DNA of 64,000 bases from Aphrocallistes beatrix (lineage: Eukaryota > Porifera > Hexactinellida > Sceptrulophora > Aphrocallistidae), in contig OY725492.1 of the NCBI GenBank assembly GCA_963281255.1, positions 3,277,104 through 3,341,103 of the forward strand, written 5' to 3'. The position numbers and the translations under genes were made by a program. Of the stretch, positions 22,371 to 33,700 are shown in pieces. The notes under the pieces are model-generated. The model was given only the letters and a program-made list of their open reading frames with translations, was not told where the DNA came from and did no database searches. Every line of letters starts with the position of its first letter. Position 1 is the stretch's first letter.

Positions 22371-23831
22371 TACATACATGGTGGGCCACGGGAAACAGGT
22401 TGAAATAAATTCTTGATCATTTTTAAACGAAAAGAGATAACTCAATCCTGTAAAAGTATAATAAACTATATTAAATGCTATTTTTACTTCTCATCCTATA
22501 TAGCATCTATCCATTAATTGCTGAATGCCAATACTAATGGTACATCTGAATATTTAAGCAAATTGAACCATTTGATCGGACTTTGTAAAACAAATTAGAA
22601 ATAGCATTTTCACACATCGACACTTTCTGAACACCAATATGATGACAATAGAAGGAAGTACACTTGCTTACTTTTAATACATTAACGTGTGCTTAATGCA
22701 GACATGTCGTGAAAATAGCACTGAGCGAAGTGTCCACAAGTCTATCAGCTGCCAAGTTTCATACATATTTTGAATTCCGAGGATAATTCATAATGCTTAA
22801 ATTTAAGAAAAAATATTTTATATACCATTTCGTGTTGTATGCGGGTAAATAGCCTTACAAGAAAAAGCCTACTAGGATTATAATTGTTTAATTGAAATAG
22901 CAATAGAATCAGGGAAATATCAATAATTCAATCAATTCGTTATGCCTCAATTAGTAGTTTCTAAAATGTAAGCAAAATCAATTTTGATATCAAATGAGAA
23001 TTTAACCTTAATTCACATTAAACTGAAAATATCATGGTGGATATTTAGTTTTCCAACTCTACTTTCTTCTGCTGACTCATGACCCATGACCATGTGTACA
23101 ATGACCATTTGACCCATCATAAGTTAATCAATTCATTATTCTATTATATCATTCTAACACATGGATAAATCCTGTATTCTCAAAGGCGATACATTCTTAG
23201 CATTAAGATTATACTATGTTGTGGTCTAACTGGCTGAATAATGAACCACTGTACTCATTTTCCTTAAAATAGCCTCTATAATATGAGCTCTATTTATCTA
23301 TCCTATTAAAACTCGATTTATGTTTGTTTGTTTGTTTGTTTGTAGAGCAGGAGGATCGAACGATCACGATCGCGATCTTTTTTGGCCCGATACATAATGG
23401 AGATTTCTATTGTCTTCACACCATCATTAACTTATTCTATTTTTCTATGCAGTTACCAATTTGTGTCTTCTTCCAGCACTAAAAGACATATTACGTATTA
23501 TGATAGCTAAGTTTGATGTGTGTATTTACGAATTTTAGTTCCGATAAACATTATGTATCAAGTAACAAACACGATCAAAAAAATGATCGAGATTGTGATC
23601 CTTTTTGAAAAATTTATCTTGATTAGAATCTGGATCGTATGGGATAATGACGTCACAATTGAAGTTCTGAAAGAAACACCAAAATGGAAGGAGAGTATGT
23701 CATGCTAAGCGCATATTAAATATCCTTTTTATCTAAATAAACAAATAAGGAGAATTTTATGTAAAACACAAAACAAAATTATTTATATGATAGCAAAAAA
23801 GGGAAAAGATGAACCACAGAAATCATCAAAT
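22371..23831. other. Intergenic with repeat remnants
   Basis: No gene is seen. The block at 22500-22640 matches 12600-12730. A Helitron-like 5' end is at 23297. Positions 23600-23670 carry the gene-unit downstream block with AATGACGTCACAATTGAAG. Confidence 0.5.
23297..23390 (+). mobile_element. Helitron-like 5' terminus with (TTTG)n
   Basis: CTA|TCCTATTAAAACTCGATTT matches the 5' ends at 10971 and 58627. It is followed by about five TTTG repeats and then unrelated sequence. It is a terminal fragment only. Confidence 0.6.
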
Positions 23832-25127
23832 TTAAAATAGTTGTAGTTTGTTTTTGTTCTTACCATCACACACAACAATACGATTATTCCCCATTAGAGA
23901 CACTCTAGATGGATATTTGAGTTCTCCTGGTTCACTCTTCTGAGTGTCTTCTCTACCGATTTTAACGATGAGATCTCCTGTTGATGAGAACACCAATATC
24001 TTGCTTGCATCATTGTCACTGACTATAAAGTTTCCTTGTAAATCAATGCAGAAAAATAATATCTTACTAACAGAATCTTGTGCAATAATTGTCCGGAGGA
24101 GATTTCCATCTCTACTGAAAGACTGTAGAGGATATGGAGACTTGTAAAAGAGAATATAGAGTTCATCTTTCAGTGTTTTTATATCGTATAGTTTAGTGGA
24201 ATTCTCGATAAAATGAGGAGTATGGAGTGTTAATTCTGAAACTTTGTTAAGGCTGTCAGGTTGAATATGCCAAATACAATTGGTATGCAAAGGACAAGCA
24301 AACAGCATTCCAGTTTCTTTGTCTAAAGTGAGAGCAAACATAGCTACACCTGGTTCTAGTGAAGATAGCCTCTGACCATTTTTCTTATTCGCCTTCAGAA
24401 TTCGACCTTGAGCTTGACTGGAAGAGATATAACAGAACTCTAAATCTATCACAATTCCATATGGCCACTTCATTCCTTCAACTGTAAAATTCCTGACAAA
24501 TACACCATTGTTATTGAAAACTGCTATTCTGTCATTAGCATTATCTGCTACATAAATATCTTCGTTTTCTGGATCAACTGCCACACTTCTAGGTTTATCA
24601 AGCTGTCCATCACCTGATCCTATTGTCCCAACACTCCACAGAGGCACCTGTCTATCTGAATAAGGGACAGTAGGCTGATTCGGAGAGATGATAGGATTAG
24701 GAATAACAGTTGGATCTTTCTTTAAGACAACACAACTATTTTGGATTGCTCCTGATAACTCGGAATCTCTCCACTCCAGTTCCACCACTTCTCTTTCACT
24801 AACCTTCAACTGAAGTTCTAACTCACACAACTCAGCATTAACAACTTCCAATATTTTGCCTTTCATAGCTTGAAACTCATTCCTCTTCATCTTCTCTTCC
24901 AGATCTCCTCTTGTCTGTCTCAGTTCTCTCTTCTTCTCATGCAGATCATGAGCTGACATGAGAATAGCATCCAGTTCTGAAATTAGTGCTTGTTCCTTCT
25001 CATACAACATACGATGGTAGTTCTGGAAATGATCAGTCAGTTCTAGTTTAGCTGACTGCACCTGTTTTCTGAGAGAGCTGTTAACTCCTCTCTTATCAAC
25101 ATCTTGTTCTGGTAGTTGAGTTGCCAT
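23832..25127 (-). CDS. Coiled-coil NHL-repeat protein, cluster copy 3
   Basis: 431 aa from ATG 25125-25127 with an intact frame. The stalk differs from copy 2 at only a few residues (KGKILEVV instead of KGKLLEVV). Distinct propeller loops are VADNANDRIAVFNNNG, KWPYGIVIDLEFCYISSSQAQGRIL, SLEPGVAMFALT, KLYDIKTLKDE and LKYPSRVSLMG. Upstream, about 250 bp (25128-25380) can be aligned with 14596-14850, so the promoter was duplicated with the gene. There are no introns. Confidence 0.85.
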   Translation of the reverse strand: MATQLPEQDVDKRGVNSSLRKQVQSAKLELTDHFQNYHRMLYEKEQALISELDAILMSAHDLHEKKRELRQTRGDLEEKMKRNEFQAMKGKILEVVNAELCELELQLKVSEREVVELEWRDSELSGAIQNSCVVLKKDPTVIPNPIISPNQPTVPYSDRQVPLWSVGTIGSGDGQLDKPRSVAVDPENEDIYVADNANDRIAVFNNNGVFVRNFTVEGMKWPYGIVIDLEFCYISSSQAQGRILKANKKNGQRLSSLEPGVAMFALTLDKETGMLFACPLHTNCIWHIQPDSLNKVSELTLHTPHFIENSTKLYDIKTLKDELYILFYKSPYPLQSFSRDGNLLRTIIAQDSVSKILFFCIDLQGNFIVSDNDASKILVFSSTGDLIVKIGREDTQKSEPGELKYPSRVSLMGNNRIVVCDGKNKNKLQLF

Positions 25128-25528
25128 TCAACATTGAATCTATTAAATAATTTAAACAGAATCTAAGGGAAATTTCGAGTGATAGCTATGCAAGTCTATT
25201 AAGAAACTAATGTTTTGATGCAAGAAAAATAATCCCAATTGAAGTGTAACTATTTTATCAATAAAAATTGTAATAATACATATATCTACTCGCAAACTTT
25301 GTTCCATAATATTTTTAAAATTTGTTACACGTAATACAAATTTTTCCTCGAAAACAAGGTCAATCCTTTAAAGTCACTTTTGAAGTACTTTAGTTATTTT
25401 ATTATGAATTATTGTACTGTAGATCCTGAAATACAGGATACTTAGCCATGCAAGTTGGATTGACTTTGATCATAAATTGGAAACAAATTTTCAGCGGATT
25501 TCTTTGTTTATCATTATCCATAGTATAT

Positions 25529-26165
25529 ACCGGGTGATCCATAAAAAACAGGCCTACAGTATAATAATTTTTCTCGCCACCTAACTAAGGATTTTATTCT
25601 AGCCAAGTTATTTCTTTAAAGAATGGCAGAGGCAACTCATGTGAAGGCATGCAAATTGGAAGTTGGATCACCGTGTATTCTGCGTGGAATTCTACTTCAA
25701 GCATGGCTCATTTAAGAAGGTCAATGATTTATTTCATGTAAAGTTTGAGACAGCTTCATCGCCCTGTAAGAGCGTGATACAAGCTTGGATTGACCATTTC
25801 AGGACTTATGGGACAGTGCAAAACCTAAATCTGAAGGATGACAAGCGCCCGACTCATTCTGGAAGACCTAGGAAGAGAACTGCCGAACTTATTGATGATG
25901 TTAGAGAAGCAGTTGGAAACAGCCCAAAAAGGTCAATCCGGAAGAGGAGCCAGACTCTTGGTATCACACCTACCACCCTCTGGAGGTTATTTGAAGGATA
26001 AAACTATATGCTAACAAGCCCAAAAACATCGGAGAACTCAAAGAATCCAAAGAATCCATCAAGGATGAAATAGGAAAGATTCCGAAGTCAGTTTGCAAGG
26101 ATGTAATGAACAATTTTGTTGTAAGATTGAGAAAATGTATTGAATTAATAGTACTACGCTCCACT
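25529..26165 (+). mobile_element. Internally deleted mariner-like element with DUF4817-type HTH
   Basis: ACCGGGTGATCCATAAAAAACAG at 25529 looks like the left terminus. The frame at 25663-26001 encodes an N-terminal HTH: RVFCVEFYFKHGSFKKV, VIQAWIDHFRTYGTVQNLN, THSGRPRKRT, GNSPKRSIRKRSQTLGIT. Immediately after it, in another frame (about 26006-26160), comes the C-terminal end of the same protein type: NIGELKESKESIKDEIGKIP, SVCKDVMNNFVVRLRKCIEL. The whole DDE catalytic core between them is missing. Confidence 0.8.
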
Positions 26166-26871
26166 GTAATTGGAATATCATGCAGGGTTCTAAGAATTGG
26201 GAGTAAAGGTTATGGCGCATTAATTCTGGTCCTTTACTTTACTCGCCTTGTTTTTTTCTCAACCAGCTCTGTTATTTACTTACTATATTTTTTTCTTTCC
26301 TCCAGCAAAAATATTTTATTCGCCTAATTTTTAAAATACATGTATAAAACTAAATAAACGATTTCACAAATAAAACAGCATCAGAAACTTTTCCTATCTA
26401 ACATTATTAATATGAAATATCATTTTATCACTTGAATTGAAGAATAAAAGAAAATATTTAAAGAAACATTTTTTTGTCAATGTGGGAGTGTTTTCTATAT
26501 AGTATTTGATGATTAATACGCTTGAATTATGATAGAAAGCAATATTTTAAGGTGTTCGATTGTCTAGAAACAATGATCTCCATATCAACATAAGCTAGAG
26601 TAGTAAAGTTGATTGAATTTGGGAGCTACTTTTAATACATCAATAGAAAGTATTTTGAGAATGACTAGAATTTTTAATTAGCGATATAAGCACGTCAATA
26701 ATTTTCAAGTAATACATTACCTTAGTATAGTTGAAATTATGATCAGTAGAGCAAGATAGACTAGATAAATGAAGAACAAACTCGAGTAAGAATATCAATT
26801 ATGTACATATATATTTGTGTGCTTATATACTGACTACCATCGATGATACATCTACGTATAACGCATATATT

Positions 26872-27027
26872 GTACAGTGAAATTAGATACTAGTATATCA
26901 CACTGAGATTATGTCATTATTGCCACTTTTCTGATGTATAATCTAATCCAGTGGTAACCTTTATGGTTTGCGTACCCATTGAACTCAGCTTAAGGTGTCA
27001 AGTACCTCCTCAATGTTGGTTGATTTG
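26872..27027. repeat. Second copy of the block at 16190-16345
   Basis: Identical for about 155 bp. Blocks further left (26670-26870) also match 15990-16190, but with many differences. Confidence 0.8.
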
Positions 27028-28379
27028 ATGTATTCATTGCTAATGATGCAAGTACTATACCATCGTATCTCCAAAAAGAAACCTTAAGAATATTAATTAA
27101 TTTTAGCGAAAGCGGTCGAATTTAGGTGGCGTTTTTTGATAAAGTCAATTTATAGTACATTTAATTAACTCAGAGATTGCCGGCTGTTTTAAGAAGAATA
27201 TTTTCAAAATTTAAGCGCAAATTAAGCATATTTCGTCAGAATGTTTTATTAACAGCTCTAAAAGTAAAGCTATAAACAACGTATACTGTATGACACTGCA
27301 TTCTACTTTTGCTCCTCCTGTAATTTCCCGAATTCAACGGACATATATATCTAACTTCGATGTATGTAATAACTCAGAAGTAAAGTATAAGTTGTTTATT
27401 TTAATTATGATGAGATATCCAAATTTGGATGCTATTCTCTGAGTCTCTCCTCAATCGTAGTATATTTCTTGCCATTAAGACATCTTGCCAAAACGAAGAC
27501 AGGAGCAATAAAGGAAATAAAACCAGAGTGTCATGGATTGAGATCAGCTGATGCTAGTGCGATGACAATGTGGGTGGTATAGACTTCCTGTTTACTGCAT
27601 TAGTCACTTAGTATATTTACATAGGTTTTCATTAGTATTTATATCTAGTAGTTATAATGCCATAACTAATTTTTTTTAATTTAGTCAATTCTACTTTATT
27701 ATTCCAGATTAGTATTACCTACTATATTACAAAGCTAATACTAAATTTCATCCTATTAATTGGGACAAAATATCCGGGACCAAAGTGTCCCGATTAAGCG
27801 GAGTCACCTGTATATGTTTCTAAAAATCTTGGATTAATTAGGGATGATGCTTTCATTTTTTAAACTTTTATTTTTACTTCTTAATCTCTTTTTGCATAGA
27901 CAAGAGCATAATTTATGAAATTTCTATTTTCAAATATGAATGCGTTGAAAAAAAACCTTTCCTAAATTTTTGTATTGTCAATGGCGTCGAAAACAACTTC
28001 GCTATATAGGCTACTTACTAACTTTCTGCATGGTGGCAAAGTGTAAGATGTGGACATATAACGAGACTGTATATTTTGATCAACGACTATGTATGATTTT
28101 GATCAACGATTTATCGCTGTACATATGTGGAGTCGCCGAAATAAAACGTAATTTGAAGTAGGAAGAATAAGACTTAAAATCTGGCAAGTAAGAATAAGAC
28201 CTAAATCCTGCCAAAAAAGATTAATACCTAAAAAGTGACAAATGTATATTTGTTGATTTAATTCACATGGATGACATTCAGCCATACGTTGATCAAAAGC
28301 CCGCATCAATAAATTATTGATCAAAATACTACATCATTAGTTGATCAAATCGGAAGTCTGACAACTCGTTACAGACAAA
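27028..28379. other. Intergenic with small repeats
   Basis: No gene is seen. 27735-27812 holds the right half of a pogo-type MITE (GTCCCGATTAAGCGGAGTCA). 28155-28245 is a short imperfect tandem array of a ~30-bp unit with AGAATAAGACCTAAA, which recurs at 34866-34985. Confidence 0.5.
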
Positions 28380-28389
28380 TCATAACAAC

Positions 28390-28865
28390 AACGAATTGAT
28401 TGAAGAAACTGCCAGGCACAGAATGCTGATTTTTGGCATGTGGGAGTCTTTTGGCTATTGATCCACTAAGTTCTGTCCTCAGATGAAAATGTCGATTCAT
28501 CATGGAATTATGACGTCATTGTCACCTTTTTATTATTAGAAATTTCAGTTTTTCGACTATAACTAGCCATTTTAGGTGCTATAAGATTGAAATTTAATAG
28601 AATGTGTATATTAATATATCTCACATATGATACAACTATCATCAAAAATGATTACTCATCACTCTGTTATGACGTCATCATTACGCATCAAAAAATTTCA
28701 AAATTGACAAATTTTGTTATTTTTCGAGTGATATCAACTATAAAAGTAAGACATATTTAGAGATGTTTTCTCCCTTATAATTAATCATGTGAGCCCAGGC
28801 GCCCAAAGGGCGCCTCCGGCGGACGCAAAGCGTCCGCCAGCCGCGCAGCAAGTAAATCACGCTTG
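28390..28865 (+). mobile_element. Helitron-like element, 5'-truncated, with complete 3' end
   Basis: The body starts at ACGAATTGATTGAAGAAACT. The 3' end is CACGCTTG|T, preceded by two perfect stems: GGCGCCC-AAA-GGGCGCC and GGCGGACGC-AAA-GCGTCCGCC. The second stem carries paired changes relative to GGCGGACAC/GTGTCCGCC at 10.9 kb. Confidence 0.75.
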
Positions 28866-28964
28866 TATTTCTTATGTCAGTCATTTATTAATCCGACTTC
28901 ACTCATAATTATTGATAATGGCAGAATCTACTTCTCACTCCTTCAGGCTAGTAAAACTTATAGG

Positions 28965-29211
28965 TTACAACTAAACCCCAAAATTATGTTAATTGAGTCT
29001 AAATATATATCCCAATTACATTTTTCTTCCACTGTAGTCTGAGATTTTCTTTTCCCTAGGTAATAACAATAGCTGTATATCGATATTTGAGCATCTAAGA
29101 TTTAAAAAATTTTCTGGGGGGGGGCTCGGCCCCAGACTCCCTTTATCGCTCGCTCTTGGCCCCCCTAGGTTTTATTCTATTTTCCAAAACTTGGCGCCTA
29201 TGCTACATTAT
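28965..29211. mobile_element. MITE with GGCGCCAAG terminus, reverse orientation
   Basis: It ends CCAAAACTTGGCGCCTATGC at its right side and shares TTCTTTTCCCTAGGTAATAA, ATATCGATATTTGAGCATCT and a G-run with 12077-12397. Confidence 0.7.
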
Positions 29212-29254
29212 ACATAACTTCTCAAGAAGCACGAATTATCCTAGATTTAAAAAT

Positions 29255-30150
29255 GTCGGTCGACAGGCCGATAGTGCAGCTCCAGGAAGTGACTTGAAGG
29301 AACATGTAATATAAATATCGGATTACATCGAGAATTACTAATCTTACGGCATTCTAAGTGTGAAATTTGGAATCTACATATTAAAATACCCTATATTTGC
29401 AATTGAGAGCTAGCTTTTAGCTCAAAATAAGTTTTTTTTAAAGGTGTGAAAATATGTATATATACATATGTTAGACTCATAAAATATTTTTACTTTCAAA
29501 GTGTTAAAAACGGAATCTACGTATTAAAATATCCTATATTAACCGTTGAAAACTCGCATTTCGCTCAAAATATGATTTTTTAAAAAGGTGTGAAAATATG
29601 ATACAGTCAGGGTCGCTTATTGTGAACCACCAGGGGACCAAAAAATATGTTCATAATAGAGATGCTTCATATTAAGCGAACTTGATTCAATCCAAATCCT
29701 ATCTAAAAACTGAAATTGGGACCAGGAGGTTAGTTCATAATAAACGAATGTTCATATTAAGCGGGTTCATAATAAGCGACCCTGACTGTATATACATATG
29801 TTAGAAACTCATAAAATATTCATATTATTACTTTCAAAGTGTTAAAATCGGAATCTATACATTAAAATATCCTATATTAGCCGCTGAGAACTCGTTTTTA
29901 ACTAAAAATAAGATTTTTTCGAAAGGTGTGAAAATATGTATATATACATACCGTATGTTAGAAACTCATAAATGTTGACGGTGCACATCTACACCATAAA
30001 GAGATCCTACATGCGAAATTTGGTAAAATTCGGACTGTTAGATTTCGCAGTAGCGCGCGTACGGACATACATACATACATACATACGGACGGACGAGATA
30101 CTCCGTCCATGCCATAAGGGCACCTCCCTATAGGAGCTGCACTAAAAATG
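29255..30150. repeat. Three tandem ~130-bp units with a SINE-like tail segment
   Basis: The unit has AAGGTGTGAAAATATG, TATATATACATATGTTAGA, ACTTTCAAAGTGTTAAAA and TATCCTATATTA and repeats at about 29400, 29520 and 29830. The second unit is split by the MITE at 29604-29788. The tail (29985-30150) has GCGCGCGTACGGACATACAT, (CATA)n and GGAGCTGCACTAAAA; the last motif recurs at 44095 and 53628. Confidence 0.65.
29604..29788. mobile_element. Pogo/Tc1-type MITE with CAGTCAGGGTCGCTTATT ends
   Basis: CAGTCAGGGTCGCTTATTGT at the left and the reverse complement of CAGTCAGGGTCGCTTATTAT at the right, flanked by TA. The tandem sister unit at 29445-29475 (ATATGTATATATACATATG) shows the uninterrupted site. 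Confidence 0.9.
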
Positions 30151-30265
30151 AGTGGATTGAATAAACTTATATTTTAATATATATTTCTTCAATAACTTAT
30201 TTTCTTTCAAATATTGCTAAGATAAATATTATACTGAGAATGGTTCTTAATCAGAGGCATTGAGT

Positions 30266-30860
30266 TCAGCTTGTCGGTGAACTGTAGAATGAAATTAATA
30301 TTATCGAGAATCCTCTGATATGTTGCCAGCTATTGCATTCAACTGCATTCTGAGCTGCTCCTGGTTCAAATAACCCTTGTAGAAGCTGCATAGAAGTCCA
30401 TATCCTCCTCAAAACTATCTCCTTTCGCAGCTTTAACAAATATCTCTTCCAGCTTGCAATAGACCCTGTAGCTAGGCTGCTCAAACCTCGACTTGATTGT
30501 GGAGGTGATGAGTTCCAGATCTAAGAAGATTTGCCGATACCTGTCTTCAACATTCTCAGGGAAATTAGTTTATTCCATAAAGTTCAAAACTTCATACCTT
30601 TTCGGTGTCTTTCTCCTACGCGCTTAAACTGGTTCCTCAACCCCAGTGCCACTGCCCATTCGACATATTTGACATATTCTAGCGACGCATCCCAAAAAAT
30701 ATTTGAACACATGCCAGTCCTAGGTCCGTGTTTCGCTCTGGCCGGCTTTGCGTTACAACGGAATTTTTTTAAGAACTTCCTTATTTTTATAACACTATAA
30801 TCACGAAATTCACTCAGTATTGGAAACGACATATATTTAATCGTTTTACTAATTTTCAAC
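30266..30860 (-). other. Possible decayed coding fragment of unknown type
   Basis: Two neighbouring minus-strand open stretches (30859-30584 and 30484-30266) have a non-repetitive, Arg/Lys-rich composition (LRNQFKRVGERHRKGMKF; SIASWKRYLLKLRKEIVLRR). They are separated by stops, and I recognise no family. Confidence 0.25.
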
Positions 30861-31061
30861 CTTTGTTGTTGAAATTTTTCAAATTCTGAAAATCACCAAA
30901 ATGGAAAAGATAAAATAGAAGGAGATTATGTCATATAGTGCATATTAAATATCCTTTTTATCATAATGTTAACCATATAAAGAGAATTGTACTATGTAAA
31001 TGCAAAAAAAAGATTAATATGATAGCAAAAAAAGGAAAAGATGAACCAGGAAACCTAAAAT

Positions 31062-32357
31062 TTAGAATAATTGTAGTTCGTTTTTATTCTTACCATCACA
31101 CACAACAATACGATTATTCCTCATTAGAGCCACTCCTTTGGGAAATTTGACTTCTCCTGGTTCACTCTTCTGAGTGCCTTCTCTACCGATTATAACGATG
31201 AGATCTCCTGTTGATGAGAACACCAATATCTTGCTTGCACCATTGTCACTGACTATAAAGTTTCCTTGTAAATCAATGCAGAAGTAGAGTATCTTACTAA
31301 CAGAATCTTGTGCAATGATTGTCCGGAGGAGATTTCCATCTCGACTGAAAGACTGCAGAGGATATGGAGACTTGAAAAAGAGAATGTAGAGTTCATCTTT
31401 CAGTGTTTTTAGATCGTGTAGTTTTGTGGAATTCTCTGTAAAATGAGGAGTATGGAGTGTTAATTCTGAAACTTTGTTAAGGCTGTCAGGTTGAATATGC
31501 CAAATACAATTGGTATGCAAAGGACAAGCAAACAGCATTCCCGTTTCTTTGTCTAAAGTCAGAGCAAACATATCTACACCTGGTTCTAGAGAAGATAGCC
31601 TCTGACCATTATTTTTATTAGCCTTCAGAATTAGACCTTGAGTTTGACTGGAAGAGATATAACAGAACTCTGAATCTATCACAATTCCAAATGGCAACTT
31701 CATTCCTTCAACTGTAAGGTTCCTGACAAATACACCATTTTTATTGAAAACTGCTATTCTGTCATTATTTTTATCTGCTACATAAATATCTTCGTTTTCT
31801 GGATCAACTACCACACTTCTAGGATTATCAAGCTGTCCATCACCTGATCCTCTTGTCCCAACACTCCACAGAGGTACCTGTCTATCTGAATAAGGGACAG
31901 TAGGTTGAGTCGGAGATATGATAGGATTAGGAATAACAGTTGGATCTTTCTTTAAGAGAACACAACTATTTCGGATTGCTCCTGATAACTCGGAATCTCT
32001 CCACTCCAGTTCCACCACTTCTCTTTCACTAACCTTCAACTGAAGTTCTAACTCACACAACTCAGCATTAACAACTTCCAATATTTTGCCTTTCATAGCT
32101 TGAAACTCATTCCTCTTCATCTTCTCTTCCAGATCTCCTCTTGTCTGTCTCAGTTCTCTCATCTTCTCATGCAGATCATGAGCTGACATGAGAATAGCAT
32201 CCAGTTCTGAAATTAGTGCTTGTTCCTTCTCATACAACATACGATGGTAGTTCTGGAAATGATCAGTCAGTTCTAGTTTAGCTGACTGCACCTTTTTTCT
32301 GAGAGAGCTGTTAACTCCTCTCTTTTCAACATCTTGTTCTGGTAGTTGAGTTGCCAT
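31062..32357 (-). CDS. Coiled-coil NHL-repeat protein, cluster copy 4
   Basis: 431 aa from ATG 32355-32357 with an intact frame. The stalk differs from copy 3 by a few substitutions (DVEKRG, LRKKVQS, HEKMRELR, VLLKKDP). Propeller loops are again private: LDNPRSVVVDPEN, VADKNNDRIAVF, RNLTVEGMKLPFGIV, KLHDLKTLKDE and VKFPKGVALMR. Coding homology is complete, but the shared upstream block stops near 32440, where repeat sequence (AGAGGTGTGAAAATTGC) begins. Distal control elements present in the other three copies may thus be missing. It is the end of the array; beyond it lies the Helitron-like element at 32610. Confidence 0.85.
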   Translation of the reverse strand: MATQLPEQDVEKRGVNSSLRKKVQSAKLELTDHFQNYHRMLYEKEQALISELDAILMSAHDLHEKMRELRQTRGDLEEKMKRNEFQAMKGKILEVVNAELCELELQLKVSEREVVELEWRDSELSGAIRNSCVLLKKDPTVIPNPIISPTQPTVPYSDRQVPLWSVGTRGSGDGQLDNPRSVVVDPENEDIYVADKNNDRIAVFNKNGVFVRNLTVEGMKLPFGIVIDSEFCYISSSQTQGLILKANKNNGQRLSSLEPGVDMFALTLDKETGMLFACPLHTNCIWHIQPDSLNKVSELTLHTPHFTENSTKLHDLKTLKDELYILFFKSPYPLQSFSRDGNLLRTIIAQDSVSKILYFCIDLQGNFIVSDNGASKILVFSSTGDLIVIIGREGTQKSEPGEVKFPKGVALMRNNRIVVCDGKNKNELQLF

Positions 32358-32609
32358 TGAACATTGAATCTATTAAATAATTTAAACAGAATCTAAGGGA
32401 ATAAATTTTTCGAGTAATATCTGCAAGTCTTAAGGAACTAATGTTTTATAAACAGAGGTGTGAAAATTGCATATGTTTGAAACAGGGGCGGCGCTAGCGC
32501 TCTATCACAGGTGTGGCACAGGTGAGATACAGGCTTCACTGGGCCTCACCCTGCCACTGTTTGATACTACTAAAATATTCACAGTATTAAGTTCAAAAAT
32601 AATATTATA

Positions 32610-33700
32610 TCTTATATATTAAAACGCTAGGATTTTTTTTTGTGTGTGTGTTTGTCCGAATTGATTGAAAAATTGTTGAGGTATGAAAATTGGCATGTAG
32701 GTGTCAAATGATATGACTACGATTAAGTTTTAAGATCTAAGCGAAATTTTCACACCTCAGCAAAAAAATGGAAAACAATTTTTCACACCTTTTCTATACT
32801 AAATTAATGACTATGTTGCAGGCGAAATGCGTTTCAACGCGAAACGCGTTTCGCCTAGGCGATGGGCGTTTCAATACAATCATGGGTAGTTAATATTGTA
32901 TCTGGAAATTCGAGTGATTAAAACTGAACACTTCCCAAGTGTTACGATTTTAACAACCCAGTTCGTAGCGTTTTTAAAGCAGAATTTGTCCAATTCATGC
33001 TAAAAAGTACCGTAATTTCACGTGAAATTTTCAAAAATCCCCTCTTCCATTTCCCTGCCTTCTTCGGTTAATATACAGTAATTCGGTTAATATATAGTGA
33101 ATAAATAAAGAAATGAAACATGATATAAGTCAGTTTGTTGTTTTTATTCGAAAATAGATTCAATCTCGTATCATTTCCTAAATAATCATATATTAACTAC
33201 CCATGATTGTATTGAAACGCCCATCGCCTAGGTGAAACGCGTTGAAACGCATTTCGCCTGCAACAACTACACTACCACAATAGGAATCATTGTACGACAC
33301 TACAATAGATCGTCATTGTTATTAATAATATTACTTCAAAGCCACGCCTCTTATGTTTGATATCTTAAATGTATTATAATGTATGGCAATAAAAAAGATA
33401 ATGTGCATATTTTCACACCTTTATATACATATTTTCACACCATTTGATGAATTTTGAAAATAATGCTAGAAACTTGCTTCCAACGGTTGACATGGGGTTT
33501 TTAGGGGTGTAGATTTCGAATATCATATTTTCGGATCCATATGAGAAATTATTCGTCGACCTTTGTTTACAATATTTATATAAAGGAAAAAATTTCCAAA
33601 ATACGTATGTTAGATTGAGTAATTCCAAGCGCCCGCAGGGCCACTCTGTGGACACACAGTATCCGCATGCCGCGCAGCGCAAGCAAGCGATGCGTGCTTG
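32610..33700 (+). mobile_element. Helitron-like element with defined ends and a matching empty site
   Basis: The left junction is ATTATA|TCTTATATATTAAAACG and the right junction GCGTGCTTG|TTTGTATGAAATACC. The paralogous flank at 15008/15009 reads ATTATA|TTTGTAGGAAATACC. Insertion was therefore between A and T with no target duplication, the defining behaviour of Helitrons, with 5' TC and 3' CTTG in place of the usual CTRR. The degenerate triple-hairpin end is at 33629-33700. A foldback element is nested inside. No Rep/Hel coding is present. Confidence 0.85.
32815..33264. mobile_element. Foldback element nested in the Helitron-like element
   Basis: Arms of about 80 bp: GTTGCAGGCGAAATGCGTTT onward at the left and its near-perfect reverse complement ending at 33264. 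Both arms contain CCTAGGCGATGGGCGTTTCA. The related sequence at 15480-15500 lacks it. The target duplication is unclear. Confidence 0.8.

Larger units (their letters stand above)
12398..32450. repeat. Tandemly duplicated array of four coiled-coil/NHL gene units
   Basis: The four genes at 13300, 18603, 23832 and 31062 share coding sequence and also flanks. Upstream of each start is a common block (AATCTAAGGGAAA, ACTAATGTTTTGA, CAAACTTTGTTCCATAATATT), lost after about 32440 in the fourth. Downstream is AAGGGAAAAGATGAA and a block with GTGACGTCACAA or AATGACGTCACAATTGAAG. Spacings are about 5.3, 5.2 and 7.2 kb; inserted transposons account for the unequal lengths. Confidence 0.85.

Noticed and set aside
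32815..33264. An exact target duplication for the GTTGCAGGCG foldback
   Set aside because: Flanks TAATGACTAT and AACTACACTA are only loosely similar; no exact repeat can be claimed.
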